Shown in pieces: positions 18,341-30,100 of a stretch of 64,000 bases of DNA. How positions within the stretch are numbered: position 1 is the stretch's first letter; each line of letters begins with the position of its first letter. A program made the position numbers and the translations under genes. The DNA is from Ancylobacter sp. WKF20 (GTDB lineage Bacteria; Pseudomonadota; Alphaproteobacteria; Rhizobiales; Xanthobacteraceae), in assembly GCF_029760895.1 (NCBI RefSeq), contig NZ_CP121679.1, forward strand, positions 1,426,001 through 1,490,000, written 5' to 3'. The notes under the pieces are model-generated. The model was not told the origin of the DNA and made no database searches. It was given only the letters and a program-made list of their open reading frames with translations.

Positions 18341-19513
18341 CTACCGCAGTTCAGGTACGCTGTCAAAGAGACGGGCATGCTCGGCCAGCGCATAGCGGTC
18401 GGTCTGGCCGGCGATGAAGTCGGCGATCCGCCGGGCGCGCGCCGCCTCGGTGCGGCCGGCGACACCGGCACGCCACTCCTCCGGCAGCGCCCGGTCGTCC
18501 TGCATGTAGCGGTTGAACAGCGCCCGCACGACCTCGCCCGCCGCATCCATCTCCGCCATCACGCGCGGATGGCGGTACATGCGGGGGAAGAGGAACGCCT
18601 TCACCGCCCGCTCGGCCTCTGCCACCGGGCCGGAGAAGCCAACCAGCGTTCGCCCGAGGCGCCGCACCGCATCCGCACTCTCCGGCTCGGCCTGGGCGGC
18701 ACGGCGACGCGTTTCCCCCACCACATCCTCGATCAGCGCGGTAATCATCCGCCGGCCGATTTCATGGATGAAGCGGGCGCGGTCGAGCCCCGGAAAGCAC
18801 TCCCGGATCTGAGCGATGATGTCGCCGACCAGCGGCAGGTCGGCGAATTCCTCAATGTCGAACAGGCCGGCCCGCAGGCCGTCGTCGAGATCGTGCACGT
18901 CATAGGCGATGTCGTCGGAGATGGCCGCAACCTGCGCCTCGGCCGAGGCCCAGCTCCACAGCCACAGATCCTGCTTCTCCGCGTGAACCTCGATGGCGTG
19001 CGGCAACGGTCCGGCCAAGGGGCCATTATGCTTCACGATGCCCTCAAGCGTCTCCCAGGTGAGGTTCAGCCCGTCAAAGGAGGGGTAGCGATTCTCCAGC
19101 CTCGTGACGACGCGCAGCGACTGGGCGTTGTGGTCGAAGCCGCCATAGCCGGCCATGCAAGCGTCGAGCACGCGCTCGCCGGCATGGGCGAAGGGCGGGT
19201 GGCCGAGGTCATGCGCCAGCGCCAGCGCCTCGGCGAGATCCTCGTCGAGACCGAGCGCGCGCGCCAGCGAACGCGCCACCTGCACCACTTCCAGCGTATG
19301 GGTCAGGCGCGTGCGGTAGTGGTCGCCCTCGTGATAGGAGAAGACCTGCGTCTTGTAAGCGAGGCGGCGAAAGGCCGAGGAATGGATGATGCGGTCTGCG
19401 TCGCGGCGGAAGCGGCTGCGCCCGTCGCCGTCCGGCTCGCCATGGAGACGGCCGCGACTTTCTTCCGCCCGCGAGGCCCATGCCACGCGCGGCTCTGCTC
19501 CGGCCACCGCCAT
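18341..19513 (-). CDS. dgt: Deoxyguanosinetriphosphate triphosphohydrolase-like protein
   Basis: HD-domain hydrolase that splits dNTPs to deoxynucleoside and triphosphate, keeping dNTP pools in balance. The 390-residue product has F-R-R-D-A-D-R-I-I-H-S-S-A-F-R-R-L, then T-R-L-T-H-T-L-E-V (first His) and A-L-A-H-D-L-G-H-P-P-F (HD pair). Length matches the shorter, dNTPase-like group common in Alphaproteobacteria. It is the first gene of the leftward dgt-argS-SPOR-nagZ-scpAB block and is divergent from erpA. Confidence 0.94.
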   Translation of the reverse strand: MAVAGAEPRVAWASRAEESRGRLHGEPDGDGRSRFRRDADRIIHSSAFRRLAYKTQVFSYHEGDHYRTRLTHTLEVVQVARSLARALGLDEDLAEALALAHDLGHPPFAHAGERVLDACMAGYGGFDHNAQSLRVVTRLENRYPSFDGLNLTWETLEGIVKHNGPLAGPLPHAIEVHAEKQDLWLWSWASAEAQVAAISDDIAYDVHDLDDGLRAGLFDIEEFADLPLVGDIIAQIRECFPGLDRARFIHEIGRRMITALIEDVVGETRRRAAQAEPESADAVRRLGRTLVGFSGPVAEAERAVKAFLFPRMYRHPRVMAEMDAAGEVVRALFNRYMQDDRALPEEWRAGVAGRTEAARARRIADFIAGQTDRYALAEHARLFDSVPELR

Positions 19514-19605
19514 GCGCGCATCTCCCCTGCGTCGATGCCCCTTTGACTCGGGGCCGGCAGCACTTAACTATCCAGCCAGATCATATTCAACCCGAAGGCC
19601 GCGAG

Positions 19606-19989
19606 ATGAGCGCAAGCCCCGCCCTGCCGAATGCGTCCTCCAACGCCGGTTCGCCTCCCCCCGCCACGGGCGTCGGTGTCACCGCCAGCGCCATTCGCCG
19701 TATCAGCGAGATTCTCCAGGGCGAACCTGGCGATGCCATGCTGCGCGTCAGTGTGGAGGGCGGCGGGTGCTCCGGCTTCCAGTACAAGTTCGACATCACC
19801 CGCGAGCGTGACGCGGATGACATCGTGATCGCCGATGGCGCCGCCCGCGTGGTGATCGACCCGGTCTCGCTGGAGTACATGTCGGGCTCGCAGCTCGACT
19901 TCGTCGACGACCTGATCGGCGCCTCCTTCCGCATCAACAACCCGCACGCGACATCCTCGTGCGGCTGCGGCACCAGCTTCGCCCTGTGA
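19606..19989 (+). CDS. erpA: A-type iron-sulfur cluster carrier (ErpA/HesB family)
   Basis: Carries and inserts Fe-S clusters into apoproteins. The 127-residue protein has the three ligand cysteines: one in V-E-G-G-G-C-S-G-F-Q-Y and two in the C-terminal S-S-C-G-C-G-T-S-F. A 15-20-residue polar N-terminal extension precedes the domain. The start ATG 19606 has a GAAGG site; the longer open frame upstream runs into the divergent dgt start and is ignored. Its stop overlaps the next start (TGATG). Confidence 0.94.
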   Translation: MSASPALPNASSNAGSPPPATGVGVTASAIRRISEILQGEPGDAMLRVSVEGGGCSGFQYKFDITRERDADDIVIADGAARVVIDPVSLEYMSGSQLDFVDDLIGASFRINNPHATSSCGCGTSFAL

Positions 19990-20738
19990 TGGGTCCGGTC
20001 GGCGTGCTCTGCGCCATTCCGCAGGAGCTCGCCTATCTCGCCGACAATCTGATTGCGGCCGAGATCATCGAGGCGGCCGGCATGCGCTTTCATGCCGGAC
20101 GGCTGGATGGCGAGCCTGTGGTGCTGGCCCGCGCCGGCATGGGCAAGGTGAATGCCGCCATCGCCGCGACGCTGCTGATCGAGCGCTTCGGTTGCCGCGT
20201 CGTGGTGTTCTCCGGCATTGCCGGCGGGCTCGATCCCGTGCTGGCGATCGGCGACGTGGTGATCGCCGATCATGTGATCCAGCACGATGCCGGCTACACC
20301 TCGGAGACCGGCTTCACCGTCTATCAGGCGGGCTTTCTTCCCTTCTTCGCGCCGACGGATGAACTCGGTCACAGCGCCGAAGCCGCGCTGCTCGAGCGGG
20401 TGCGCGCGGCGCTTGCGGATATGGCTCTGTCGCCGCTCTCCGCCGCCCCCGATGAGCGCCCTCCCCGCCTGCATTTCGGCCGCGTGCTGACCGGCGATCA
20501 GTTCGTCAACAGCGAGAGCCTGCGCCGGCGGCTTCATGAGGAGCTGGGCGGCGTCGCCGTGGAGATGGAGGGCGCCGCCATGGCGCAGGCCTGTGCCGCC
20601 TTCGGCGTGCCCTGGCTGGTCATCCGTGCGCTTTCGGACCTCGCCGGCAACGAATCGCATTTCGATTTCCGGCAGTTCGTGGATGAGGTCGCGCTCTCGT
20701 CCGCGCTCATCCTGCGCCGTCTGCTGCCAGTGCTGTAA
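19989..20738 (+). CDS. 5'-methylthioadenosine/S-adenosylhomocysteine nucleosidase family protein
   Basis: A phosphorylase-fold hydrolase that likely removes adenine from methylthioadenosine or S-adenosylhomocysteine. The 249-residue product shows F-S-G-I-A-G-G-L near its glycine-rich phosphate-site region, G-D-Q-F-V-N, the ribose-binding V-E-M-E-G-A-A-M and catalytic-Asp R-A-L-S-D-L-A-G. The ATG overlaps the erpA stop by one base, so erpA, this gene and xthA (34 bases on) probably form one rightward unit. Substrate choice among the family cannot be read from sequence alone. Confidence 0.88.
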   Translation: MGPVGVLCAIPQELAYLADNLIAAEIIEAAGMRFHAGRLDGEPVVLARAGMGKVNAAIAATLLIERFGCRVVVFSGIAGGLDPVLAIGDVVIADHVIQHDAGYTSETGFTVYQAGFLPFFAPTDELGHSAEAALLERVRAALADMALSPLSAAPDERPPRLHFGRVLTGDQFVNSESLRRRLHEELGGVAVEMEGAAMAQACAAFGVPWLVIRALSDLAGNESHFDFRQFVDEVALSSALILRRLLPVL

Positions 20739-20772
20739 GCTCGCGCTCCGATTCACCACCCGGCAGGCCCCG

Positions 20773-21561
20773 ATGATCATCGCCACCTGGAACGTCAACT
20801 CCGTCCGCCTGCGCATCGACAACACGATCGCCTGGCTGAAGGACCGCCAGCCGGATATCGTGTGCCTGCAGGAGATCAAGTGCCAGGACGACCAGTTCCC
20901 GCGCGAGGCGTTCGAGGCGCTCGGCTACAATGTCGCCGTCCACGGCCAGAAGGGCTTCAACGGCGTCGCGGTGCTCTCCCGCCTGCCCTTCGACGAGGTG
21001 TCGCCCGGCCTGCCCGGCGATGAAAGCGACGTGCAGTCCCGCTTCATCGAGGTGGTGGTGTCGACGCCGCAGGGCGCGGTGCGGGTGTGCGGGCTCTATC
21101 TGCCGAACGGCAATCCCGTCGGCACCGAGAAATACCCCTACAAGCTCGGCTGGATGGCGCGGCTGAAGGACCATGTCGCCGCCCGCCTCGCGCTGGAGGA
21201 GCCGCTCATCGTCTGTGGCGACTATAATGTGATCCCGGAAGCGGCCGATGCCGCCCATCCGCAGGCCTGGGTAAACGACGCGCTGTTCCTGCCGCAGACC
21301 CGCGCCTCGTTCCGCGAACTGCTCAATCTCGGCCTGACCGACGCGCTACGCGCCACCACGGACGAGCCCGGCCTCTACAGCTTCTGGGACTATCAGGCCG
21401 GTGCCTGGCCGCGGAACAACGGCATCCGCATCGACCATCTGCTGCTCTCGCCGCAGGCCGCCGACCGGCTCAAAAGCGCCGGCATCGACAAGCATGTGCG
21501 CGGCTGGGAGAAGCCGTCGGACCATGTGCCGGTCTGGGCGGAGTTCGATGTCGGCGGATGA
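20773..21561 (+). CDS. xthA: Exodeoxyribonuclease III
   Basis: An AP endonuclease/3'-5' exonuclease of base-excision repair. The 262-residue protein has I-A-T-W-N-V-N-S-V-R at the start, Q-E-I-K-C-Q-D metal-binding Glu, L-P-N-G-N-P catalytic region, G-D-Y-N-V-I-P with the active Asp-Asn, and I-R-I-D-H-L-L-L-S at the end. The longer upstream open frame is a shadow of the nucleosidase gene. Its stop lies 15 bases from the exoR stop on the other strand. Confidence 0.96.
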   Translation: MIIATWNVNSVRLRIDNTIAWLKDRQPDIVCLQEIKCQDDQFPREAFEALGYNVAVHGQKGFNGVAVLSRLPFDEVSPGLPGDESDVQSRFIEVVVSTPQGAVRVCGLYLPNGNPVGTEKYPYKLGWMARLKDHVAARLALEEPLIVCGDYNVIPEAADAAHPQAWVNDALFLPQTRASFRELLNLGLTDALRATTDEPGLYSFWDYQAGAWPRNNGIRIDHLLLSPQAADRLKSAGIDKHVRGWEKPSDHVPVWAEFDVGG

Positions 21562-21576
21562 GGAAGGCCGGCGCGC

Positions 21577-22440
21577 TCAGCGCACGTTCTTCATGTACTG
21601 CTCGAGATAGACCAGCGCCATGGCCCGCTCGTCCGAGCTGGCGCCGGCAAAGGCCTCCTCATAAAGGTCGACGACCCACTTGTCCTCGGGACCGGCGGCC
21701 GCGTCACGGGCCAGCGTCAGCCACATGAGCCCCCGCGCGCCCTGCCGCGGAATGCCATCGTCGCCCTTGAACAGCAGCCCACCGAGCGCGGCCTGCGCCT
21801 GATACTGCCCCTTATGGGCGGCAAGGCCGAGCCAGCGGGCAGCAAAGCGCGGATCGCGCGGCACGCCGTCGCCGTCAATATACAGGCGGGCGAGGTGATA
21901 CTGCGCGTCGGGATCGCCGAAATAGGACGCGGCATAGGCGAACATGTCGCGGGCGCGGTTCGGATCGCGGCGCACCTTGTTGGGGATGCCGACGAGGTAA
22001 TAGCCGCCGAGTGCCACGAAGGCGTCCGCCACGAAGCGCGCCTGCGGCGCTGACGGATTGTCGTCGGCATGCAGGTTGGCGATCTGGGTGAAATATTCGA
22101 ACGCCTTGATATCGTTGCGCTCGACGCCCTCGCCCTCGGCATACATGCGCCCGAGCTTCCACTGCGCGCCGGCATGGCCTTGATCGGCGGCATAGCGCAG
22201 GGAATCGATGCCCTTCTCCATGTCGCCGGAACGCAGCGCCTGCGCGCCGAAGCGCACCACTTCCTCGAGCGGGCGGGTGCCGGAGGGCGGCACGACGCCC
22301 TTGGGCAGCGCCTGCGCCGCCGAGGCGGAATCGGTCGAGCCATCGAACGCCCGCGCGGGAGCCGGCGCGAGCGCCATCACGGCGCCGCCAAACGCGGCGC
22401 CGATGAGGGCGAGAAAGACGGGGCGCTCAAATATCCGCAT
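21577..22440 (-). CDS. exoR: ExoR-like periplasmic Sel1-repeat protein
   Basis: A secreted solenoid of Sel1/TPR-like repeats, 287 residues. A signal peptide (about residues 1-30, ending A-P-A-R-A) leads into repeats with [19 protein letters not shown] and L-Y-I-D-G-D-G-V. The architecture and several local segments, including the tail with L-Y-E-E-A-F-A, resemble Sinorhizobium ExoR, the periplasmic inhibitor of the ChvG(ExoS)/ChvI two-component system. That assignment is from memory of the family. The start at 22440 lies inside the last codons of ilvD, with a 14-base overlap. No chvG/chvI is in this window. Confidence 0.75.
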   Translation of the reverse strand: MRIFERPVFLALIGAAFGGAVMALAPAPARAFDGSTDSASAAQALPKGVVPPSGTRPLEEVVRFGAQALRSGDMEKGIDSLRYAADQGHAGAQWKLGRMYAEGEGVERNDIKAFEYFTQIANLHADDNPSAPQARFVADAFVALGGYYLVGIPNKVRRDPNRARDMFAYAASYFGDPDAQYHLARLYIDGDGVPRDPRFAARWLGLAAHKGQYQAQAALGGLLFKGDDGIPRQGARGLMWLTLARDAAAGPEDKWVVDLYEEAFAGASSDERAMALVYLEQYMKNVR

Positions 22441-24154
22441 AGCACGATGTCTCGGCCGCGCCGCCGGGATGGGTGACCGCGCCCTCACGGGCGGGCCCCA
22501 CGGCCTGCGCGAACTTCCAGATGGCCCCCGAGCCGACGGGCGAAGGACGCGGCACCCATTCCGCCCGGCGGGCGGCGAGTTCCTCGTCCGAGAGCGCCAC
22601 GTCCAGCGTGCCCTCGATTGCGTCGATGGTGATGATGTCGCCGTCGCGGATCAGCCCGATCGGGCCGCCGACCGCCGCCTCCGGCCCGACATGACCGATG
22701 CAGAAGCCACGCGTAGCGCCGGAGAAGCGTCCGTCGGTGATCAGCGCCACCTTGTCGCCCGCGCCCTGCCCATAGAGCGCGGCGGTAGTGGAAAGCATTT
22801 CGCGCATGCCGGGGCCGCCCTTGGGGCCCTCATAGCGGATGACCAGCACGTCGCCATCGGCATAGGCGCGGTGGGTCACCGCCTCGAAACAGGCTTCCTC
22901 GCCATCGAAGCAGCGGGCGGGGCCGGAGAACTTGAGGTTCTTCAGGCCCGCCACCTTCACGATGGCGCCATCCGGCGCGAGGTTGCCCTTGAGGCCGACC
23001 ACGCCGCCAGTGACGGTGATCGGGTCATTGGCCGGGCGCACCACGTCCTGATCGGGGTTCCACTTCACCGAGGCGAGGTTCTCGGCGATGGTCCGCCCGG
23101 TCACGGTCAGGCAATCGCCGTGCAGATAGCCATGGTCAAGCAGCGTCTTCATCAGCAGCGGAATGCCGCCGACCTCGAACATGTCCTTGGCGACATAGCG
23201 CCCGCCGGGCTTGAGATCGGCGATATAGGGCGTGCGCTTGAAGATTTCGGCCACATCGAACAGATCGAACTTGATCCCGGCCTCATGCGCCATGGCGGGC
23301 AGGTGCAGCGCCGCATTGGTCGAGCCGCCCGAGGCGGCGACCACGGTCGCGGCATTTTCCAGTGCCTTCAGCGTAACGATGTCGCGCGGGCGGATATTGC
23401 GGGCGATGAGATCCATGATCTGCTCGCCGGCCGCCATGCAGAACCGGTCGCGGATCTCGTAGGGCGCCGGCGCGCCGGCCGAATAGGGCAGCGCAAGGCC
23501 AATGGCCTCTGACACGGTCGCCATGGTGTTGGCGGTGAACTGCGCGCCGCAGGCCCCGGCCGAGGGGCAGGCGACCTGCTCCAGCTCATCGAGATCATCG
23601 TCGGACATCAGCCCGACGGAGTGCTTGCCGACGGCCTCGAACATGTCCTGCACGGTGACCGGCTGGCCACGGAAGGAGCCGGGCAGAATCGAGCCGCCAT
23701 AGATGAAGATCGACGGCACGTTGAGGCGCAGCATCGCCATCATCATGCCCGGCAGCGACTTGTCGCAGCCGGCGAGGCCGATCAGCGCGTCATAGGAATG
23801 GCCGCGAATGGTGAGCTCGACCGAGTCAGCGATGACTTCGCGCGAGGCCAGCGAGGACTTCATGCCCTCGTGGCCCATGGCAATGCCGTCGGTGACGGTG
23901 ATGGTACAGAACTCGCGCGGCGTGCCATTGGCGCTCGCCACGCCCTTCTTGACCGCCTGCGCCTGGCGCATCAGCGATATGTTGCAAGGAGCCGCCTCGT
24001 TCCAGCAGGAGGCGACGCCGACGAGCGGCTGATGGATCTGCTCGCGGGTCAGACCCATCGCGTAGAGATAGGAGCGGTGCGGGGCGCGCGCCGGACCTTC
24101 GGTCACGTGCCGGCTCGGCAGCTTCCGCTTGTCGATAAGGGTCTTGGCGTCCAT
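22427..24154 (-). CDS. ilvD: Dihydroxy-acid dehydratase
   Basis: Dehydrates 2,3-dihydroxy-acids in valine, leucine and isoleucine biosynthesis using an Fe-S cluster. The 575-residue protein contains [12 protein letters not shown] (cluster Cys and catalytic region) and [16 protein letters not shown], both diagnostic. The C-terminus has [14 protein letters not shown]. The promoter should lie in the 260-base gap to the divergent gene at 24415, where no attenuator or riboswitch could be recognised. Confidence 0.96.
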   Translation of the reverse strand: MDAKTLIDKRKLPSRHVTEGPARAPHRSYLYAMGLTREQIHQPLVGVASCWNEAAPCNISLMRQAQAVKKGVASANGTPREFCTITVTDGIAMGHEGMKSSLASREVIADSVELTIRGHSYDALIGLAGCDKSLPGMMMAMLRLNVPSIFIYGGSILPGSFRGQPVTVQDMFEAVGKHSVGLMSDDDLDELEQVACPSAGACGAQFTANTMATVSEAIGLALPYSAGAPAPYEIRDRFCMAAGEQIMDLIARNIRPRDIVTLKALENAATVVAASGGSTNAALHLPAMAHEAGIKFDLFDVAEIFKRTPYIADLKPGGRYVAKDMFEVGGIPLLMKTLLDHGYLHGDCLTVTGRTIAENLASVKWNPDQDVVRPANDPITVTGGVVGLKGNLAPDGAIVKVAGLKNLKFSGPARCFDGEEACFEAVTHRAYADGDVLVIRYEGPKGGPGMREMLSTTAALYGQGAGDKVALITDGRFSGATRGFCIGHVGPEAAVGGPIGLIRDGDIITIDAIEGTLDVALSDEELAARRAEWVPRPSPVGSGAIWKFAQAVGPAREGAVTHPGGAAETSCYADI

Positions 24155-24414
24155 TTTCTTATGCGCATCCCGGTGGACGAAGGCGTAGCGGGCAACTGCA
24201 CCCGGCCACTACTTTCCCTCGCCTACACGTCGGATTTCGTGCCGGTTTGTGGCGGCTTCACGGCATCGGCGCCTGCGGTTCCAGTTATGGTTGCGAATGC
24301 GTGACACTGTTGCGGAGACGCCACGATCTATGGCCCGCCTCGCCGGTCCGAAGGGCGGATTCAGAATGTCAGGATCGGCCGACAATACCTTGTAAACCAT
24401 AAGGAAACGTCAGA

Positions 24415-24825
24415 ATGCGCTGTTTGCTGACCGCCGCCACGCTGCTTGCCGTGGCGGGCCTGTGGGCGCCGCCCGCGCTCGCGGAAGATTGTACCGACGC
24501 CACCCAGATGGGCCTCGATGAATGCGCCGGCGCGGCTTACAAGAAAGCGGATGCCGAGCTGAACCAGATTTACGGCCGCATCGTTGCGCGCCTTGCCAAG
24601 GACGCCAGCACCAAGGCCAAGCTGGTGACGGCCCAGAAGGCCTGGATCACCTTCCGCGACACGGAGTGCGCCTTCAGGGCGTCAGCGGTCGAAGGCGGCA
24701 GCATGTACCCCATGGCGATGGCGCTCTGCCTTGCCGACGCCACCAAGCAGCGCGTCGCCGAACTTCGCCCGCTGCTGTCCTGCCAGGAAGGCGACACTAC
24801 CTGCCCCGTGCCGTCTTCCCCGTGA
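24415..24825 (+). CDS. LprI/DUF1311-family secreted protein
   Basis: A 136-residue periplasmic protein with a clear signal peptide (residues 1-23, cleaved after A-L-A). The mature part has paired cysteines and the family segments A-D-A-E-L-N-Q-I-Y and K-A-W-I-T-F-R-D-T-E-C, which define the lysozyme-inhibitor LprI/DUF1311 family. The exact target is not known for this member. A good AAGGAA site stands just upstream. It is divergent from ilvD and its stop nearly touches the convergent MgtC gene. Confidence 0.85.
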   Translation: MRCLLTAATLLAVAGLWAPPALAEDCTDATQMGLDECAGAAYKKADAELNQIYGRIVARLAKDASTKAKLVTAQKAWITFRDTECAFRASAVEGGSMYPMAMALCLADATKQRVAELRPLLSCQEGDTTCPVPSSP

Positions 24826-24831
24826 TAGGGG

Positions 24832-25548
24832 TCAGTCGGCGGCGCTCCGCGTCCAGGTGGCGGAAATGACATCCGGCAGGTGGCGGACCCGCGCCACCGT
24901 GGCATCGAGCTCGGCGACGCGGACGGAGGTGTTCACCAGCGTCACCCGCAATTCGACCTTGCCGTCCGGGCGATCCTCCTGCGTGACGACATCCGTCGGG
25001 AAGTGCGCGGCCTCGAGCAGCGCCGAGAGCCGGGAGACGAGATCATTGGCGACCGCCGCCCGGGTGACCACCGTGACGCCATAGGTCGCCTCGGTCGATT
25101 CCTCCGGGCGCGGCAGGCGCTCCAGCGCGGTAACCAGCGGCCGGAGCATGGTGTTGCCGGCGAGGACGAACAGGGTGAGCAGGATCGCCTGCGCCACCAA
25201 ATCGGCGCCCGCACAGGCCCCGACCGCCGCCGAGCACCACAGCGTCGCCGCCGTGTTGAGGCCGCGAATATTCGCGCCCTCCTTCATGATCACGCCGGCG
25301 CCGAGAAAGCCGATGCCCGACACCACATAGGCGACGACGCGGATCGCCCCTTCGGGGCCGCTCAGATGCATCGCCATATCGACGAACTGGCAGGCGCCGA
25401 TGGCGACCAGCACATTGGTGCGCAGCCCCGCCGTACGCTGGCGGTACTGCCGCTCCGCCCCGATCAGTGTGCCGAGCGCGAAGGCCACGGCGAGGCTGAT
25501 GAAGGTAGAGACGAAGTCGCTCGTCTCAAAACTGGCAATGAACGGCAT
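24832..25548 (-). CDS. MgtC/SapB family membrane protein
   Basis: A 238-residue inner-membrane protein with four or five N-terminal hydrophobic helices and a soluble ACT-like tail. Family residues are visible in L-G-T-L-I-G-A-E-R-Q and in G-I-G-F-L-G-A-G-V-I and L-N-T-A-A-T-L-W. MgtC proteins support growth in low magnesium and, in Salmonella, inhibit ATP synthase; this member's role is not shown. ATG 25548 is taken as start since the longer frame begins with TTG. A terminator-like hairpin for valS lies just upstream. Confidence 0.87.
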   Translation of the reverse strand: MPFIASFETSDFVSTFISLAVAFALGTLIGAERQYRQRTAGLRTNVLVAIGACQFVDMAMHLSGPEGAIRVVAYVVSGIGFLGAGVIMKEGANIRGLNTAATLWCSAAVGACAGADLVAQAILLTLFVLAGNTMLRPLVTALERLPRPEESTEATYGVTVVTRAAVANDLVSRLSALLEAAHFPTDVVTQEDRPDGKVELRVTLVNTSVRVAELDATVARVRHLPDVISATWTRSAAD

Positions 25549-25574
25549 CGGCCCGCGCTCCCGCAATGATGCGA

Positions 25575-25597
25575 GAGCCGGGCGCGGCGCCCGGCTC
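25575..25597 (-). terminator. Hairpin downstream of valS
   Basis: A perfect 10-bp stem (GAGCCGGGCG / CGCCCGGCTC) with a 3-base loop lies 12 bases past the valS stop. No long T-tract follows on the minus strand, but position and strength favour termination. Confidence 0.65.
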
Positions 25598-25608
25598 CAT
25601 CAACCGTA

Positions 25609-28443
<2,835 letters not shown>

Positions 28444-28553
28444 TTTGGCTCCGGCACCTCGTGTTGAATGGGTGCGACAGAAAGCGGAGCCGGGGCGTCA
28501 AGTCAACGGGTCGACCGCAACTCAGCCCTGCGCGGAGCCGACGGCGCAAAAGG

Positions 28554-28587
28554 AAAGGCCGCGCGGCAGTCAGCCCACGCGGCCTTT
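28554..28587 (-). terminator. Terminator after popZ
   Basis: A perfect 10-bp stem AAAGGCCGCG / CGCGGCCTTT with a 14-base loop. On the minus strand it lies 51 bases beyond the popZ stop; both arms end in T/A runs so it may work in either direction. Confidence 0.7.
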
Positions 28588-28638
28588 ATGAAACCAACGA
28601 CGAGGGCGCGTCCGGCGTCCCCCGACCGGATTGCGGCG

Positions 28639-29907
28639 TCAGAGCCCCTGGCGGGAGACGCGCTCGATCTCGGCGCGGACCAGACGCTCGACCAGCGCCG
28701 GCAGGTTCTCGTCCAGCCATTCCTTCAGCATCGGACGGAGCGCCTCGGTCACGAGATCGTCCACCGTGCGGGAGTTGGAGGCGACAGTGCGCGCCAGCGT
28801 GCCGAAGGCCGCGGAGACGGCGGTCGTCGTCGTGCCGGAAACCAGACGGTTCGGCGCCTCGGCCGCCGGCACCTCGGCCGGGCGCGGCGCCGGGAAGAAG
28901 CGCGGCTCGCCACGGCTCTCCGGGCGACGCTCCTCGGTCCCCTCAAGCGAGGACGCGCGAGAGACGGGGGCCGTCTTGGCTTGAACCTGCATGTCAGCGA
29001 TCTCCGGGACGGACGAGGGTTCAAAGGAGTGAGCGGCGGCGACGGGCGCGGCCTCAGGAGCGGACGACTCGGCCATATCGGCCGTCTCTGCCGCCAGTAT
29101 CGGCTGAGTCGGCTCGGAAGCCACGGTAGCCGCCTCCGCCGTATCGCCCGACATGATGGCGAGTTCGGCCTGCACCGCCTGCTCGACGAGATCGAGATCA
29201 AGAAGGGCCGCGGCGAAACGCTCGTCCTGGTCCTGCACCTCGGCAGGCTCGGGGGTCTCCACCGGCGCGAAGACCGGCAGCGCCTGCGCCACGGCGGCAC
29301 GGGCGGCCTGGCGGGTCAGCGAGGGGCGCGGCGCCGGGGTGAAGGTGGGCTCGGCTACGCGGCCCGCCGGCTCGCCGGCAAGCGTCGCAACGGCGCGACG
29401 GCCGCTGACGAAGGGATCGGAGGCCATCGGGCGTCCCACCGGCGTATAGCCGAGGGAGCCACCGTTGCGCGCGGCGTTCATCGCGCTGCGCGAGACGAAA
29501 GCCGGCAGATCAGCCAAGGGCCGCGCGGTCTCGACGGACGGGGCGTCGGCGGCCTGCGCGACAACCTCGGCAGCGGGCGCGGTGTCGTCCTCAGCAAGAG
29601 CCTGAGACACCCTGGGATGCCCTTTCTCATCCGCGCCGTTAAAATGATCCCCGGCGGCGAAATGCTCGGCAGCGCTCTCCTGGTCCGCCTCGGCGCCGAC
29701 GGCCTCCTCGGCAAGACGGCGGCTGGTCGGCAGATCGCGGCGGCCGGTCTCCCCGGTCGTGTCGGCGGCGCTGCGCTCGACTGCCACCGGACGAGACGCG
29801 GCGGGTGCCTCACGCGAACCGCTGGCAACTTCGTCGGAAATGATGCGCCGGATGGAGGCGAGAATCTCTTCCATGGATGGCTCGTTTGCCCTCGCGCTCG
29901 CCGACAT
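28639..29907 (-). CDS. popZ: PopZ-like polar organizing protein (DUF2497)
   Basis: PopZ forms a network at the cell pole that anchors the centromere and signalling proteins in Alphaproteobacteria. The 422-residue protein has the N-terminal helix S-M-E-E-I-L-A-S-I-R-R-I-I-S-D-E that recruits partners, a long acidic Pro/Ala-rich middle (about 30-340), and the conserved C-terminal oligomerisation helices T-E-A-L-R-P-M-L-K-E-W-L-D-E-N-L-P. It is about twice the length of Caulobacter PopZ, mainly from the middle region. Start ATG 29907 is chosen because family members begin a few residues before M-E-E-I-L. A CtrA-like site stands upstream. Confidence 0.88.
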   Translation of the reverse strand: MSASARANEPSMEEILASIRRIISDEVASGSREAPAASRPVAVERSAADTTGETGRRDLPTSRRLAEEAVGAEADQESAAEHFAAGDHFNGADEKGHPRVSQALAEDDTAPAAEVVAQAADAPSVETARPLADLPAFVSRSAMNAARNGGSLGYTPVGRPMASDPFVSGRRAVATLAGEPAGRVAEPTFTPAPRPSLTRQAARAAVAQALPVFAPVETPEPAEVQDQDERFAAALLDLDLVEQAVQAELAIMSGDTAEAATVASEPTQPILAAETADMAESSAPEAAPVAAAHSFEPSSVPEIADMQVQAKTAPVSRASSLEGTEERRPESRGEPRFFPAPRPAEVPAAEAPNRLVSGTTTTAVSAAFGTLARTVASNSRTVDDLVTEALRPMLKEWLDENLPALVERLVRAEIERVSRQGL

Positions 29908-29969
29908 GCGCTGATCCCGGTTCTGACTCAACTCTGCGGTGCCGGGCCCGCGACTCGCACGAATCACCC

Positions 29970-29985
29970 GTTAACGCTTCATGAA
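29970..29985 (-). promoter_or_regulatory. CtrA-like site upstream of popZ
   Basis: Read on the minus strand the sequence is TTCATGAAGCGTTAAC, one mismatch from the CtrA consensus TTAA-N7-TTAAC. It lies about 63 bases ahead of the popZ start codon, in a plausible promoter position. No binding data are available here. Confidence 0.4.
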
Positions 29986-30044
29986 TATGACACCGCGTCA
30001 CGCAGGGCGCCACGGACGGCCCTATCGCTGTTGTGGATGGCAAA

Positions 30045-30066
30045 ACGGGCCGGCAAGCCGACCCGT
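30045..30066 (-). terminator. Intrinsic terminator after tolC
   Basis: On the minus strand a stem (ACGGGTCGGC / GCCGGCCCGT, one mismatch, 2-base loop) is followed by TTTTG, a standard intrinsic terminator layout about 35 bases after the tolC stop. Confidence 0.7.
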
Positions 30067-30100
30067 CTTGATCCTGCGGCGAAAGCCTTGCCTCAGGCTG

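Noticed and set aside
16643..19546. A 967-codon open frame opposite argS and dgt
   Set aside because: Both leftward genes have all family motifs; this frame has none.
24155..24414. Leader peptide or riboswitch before ilvD
   Set aside because: No run of Ile/Val/Leu codons and no recognisable aptamer was seen.
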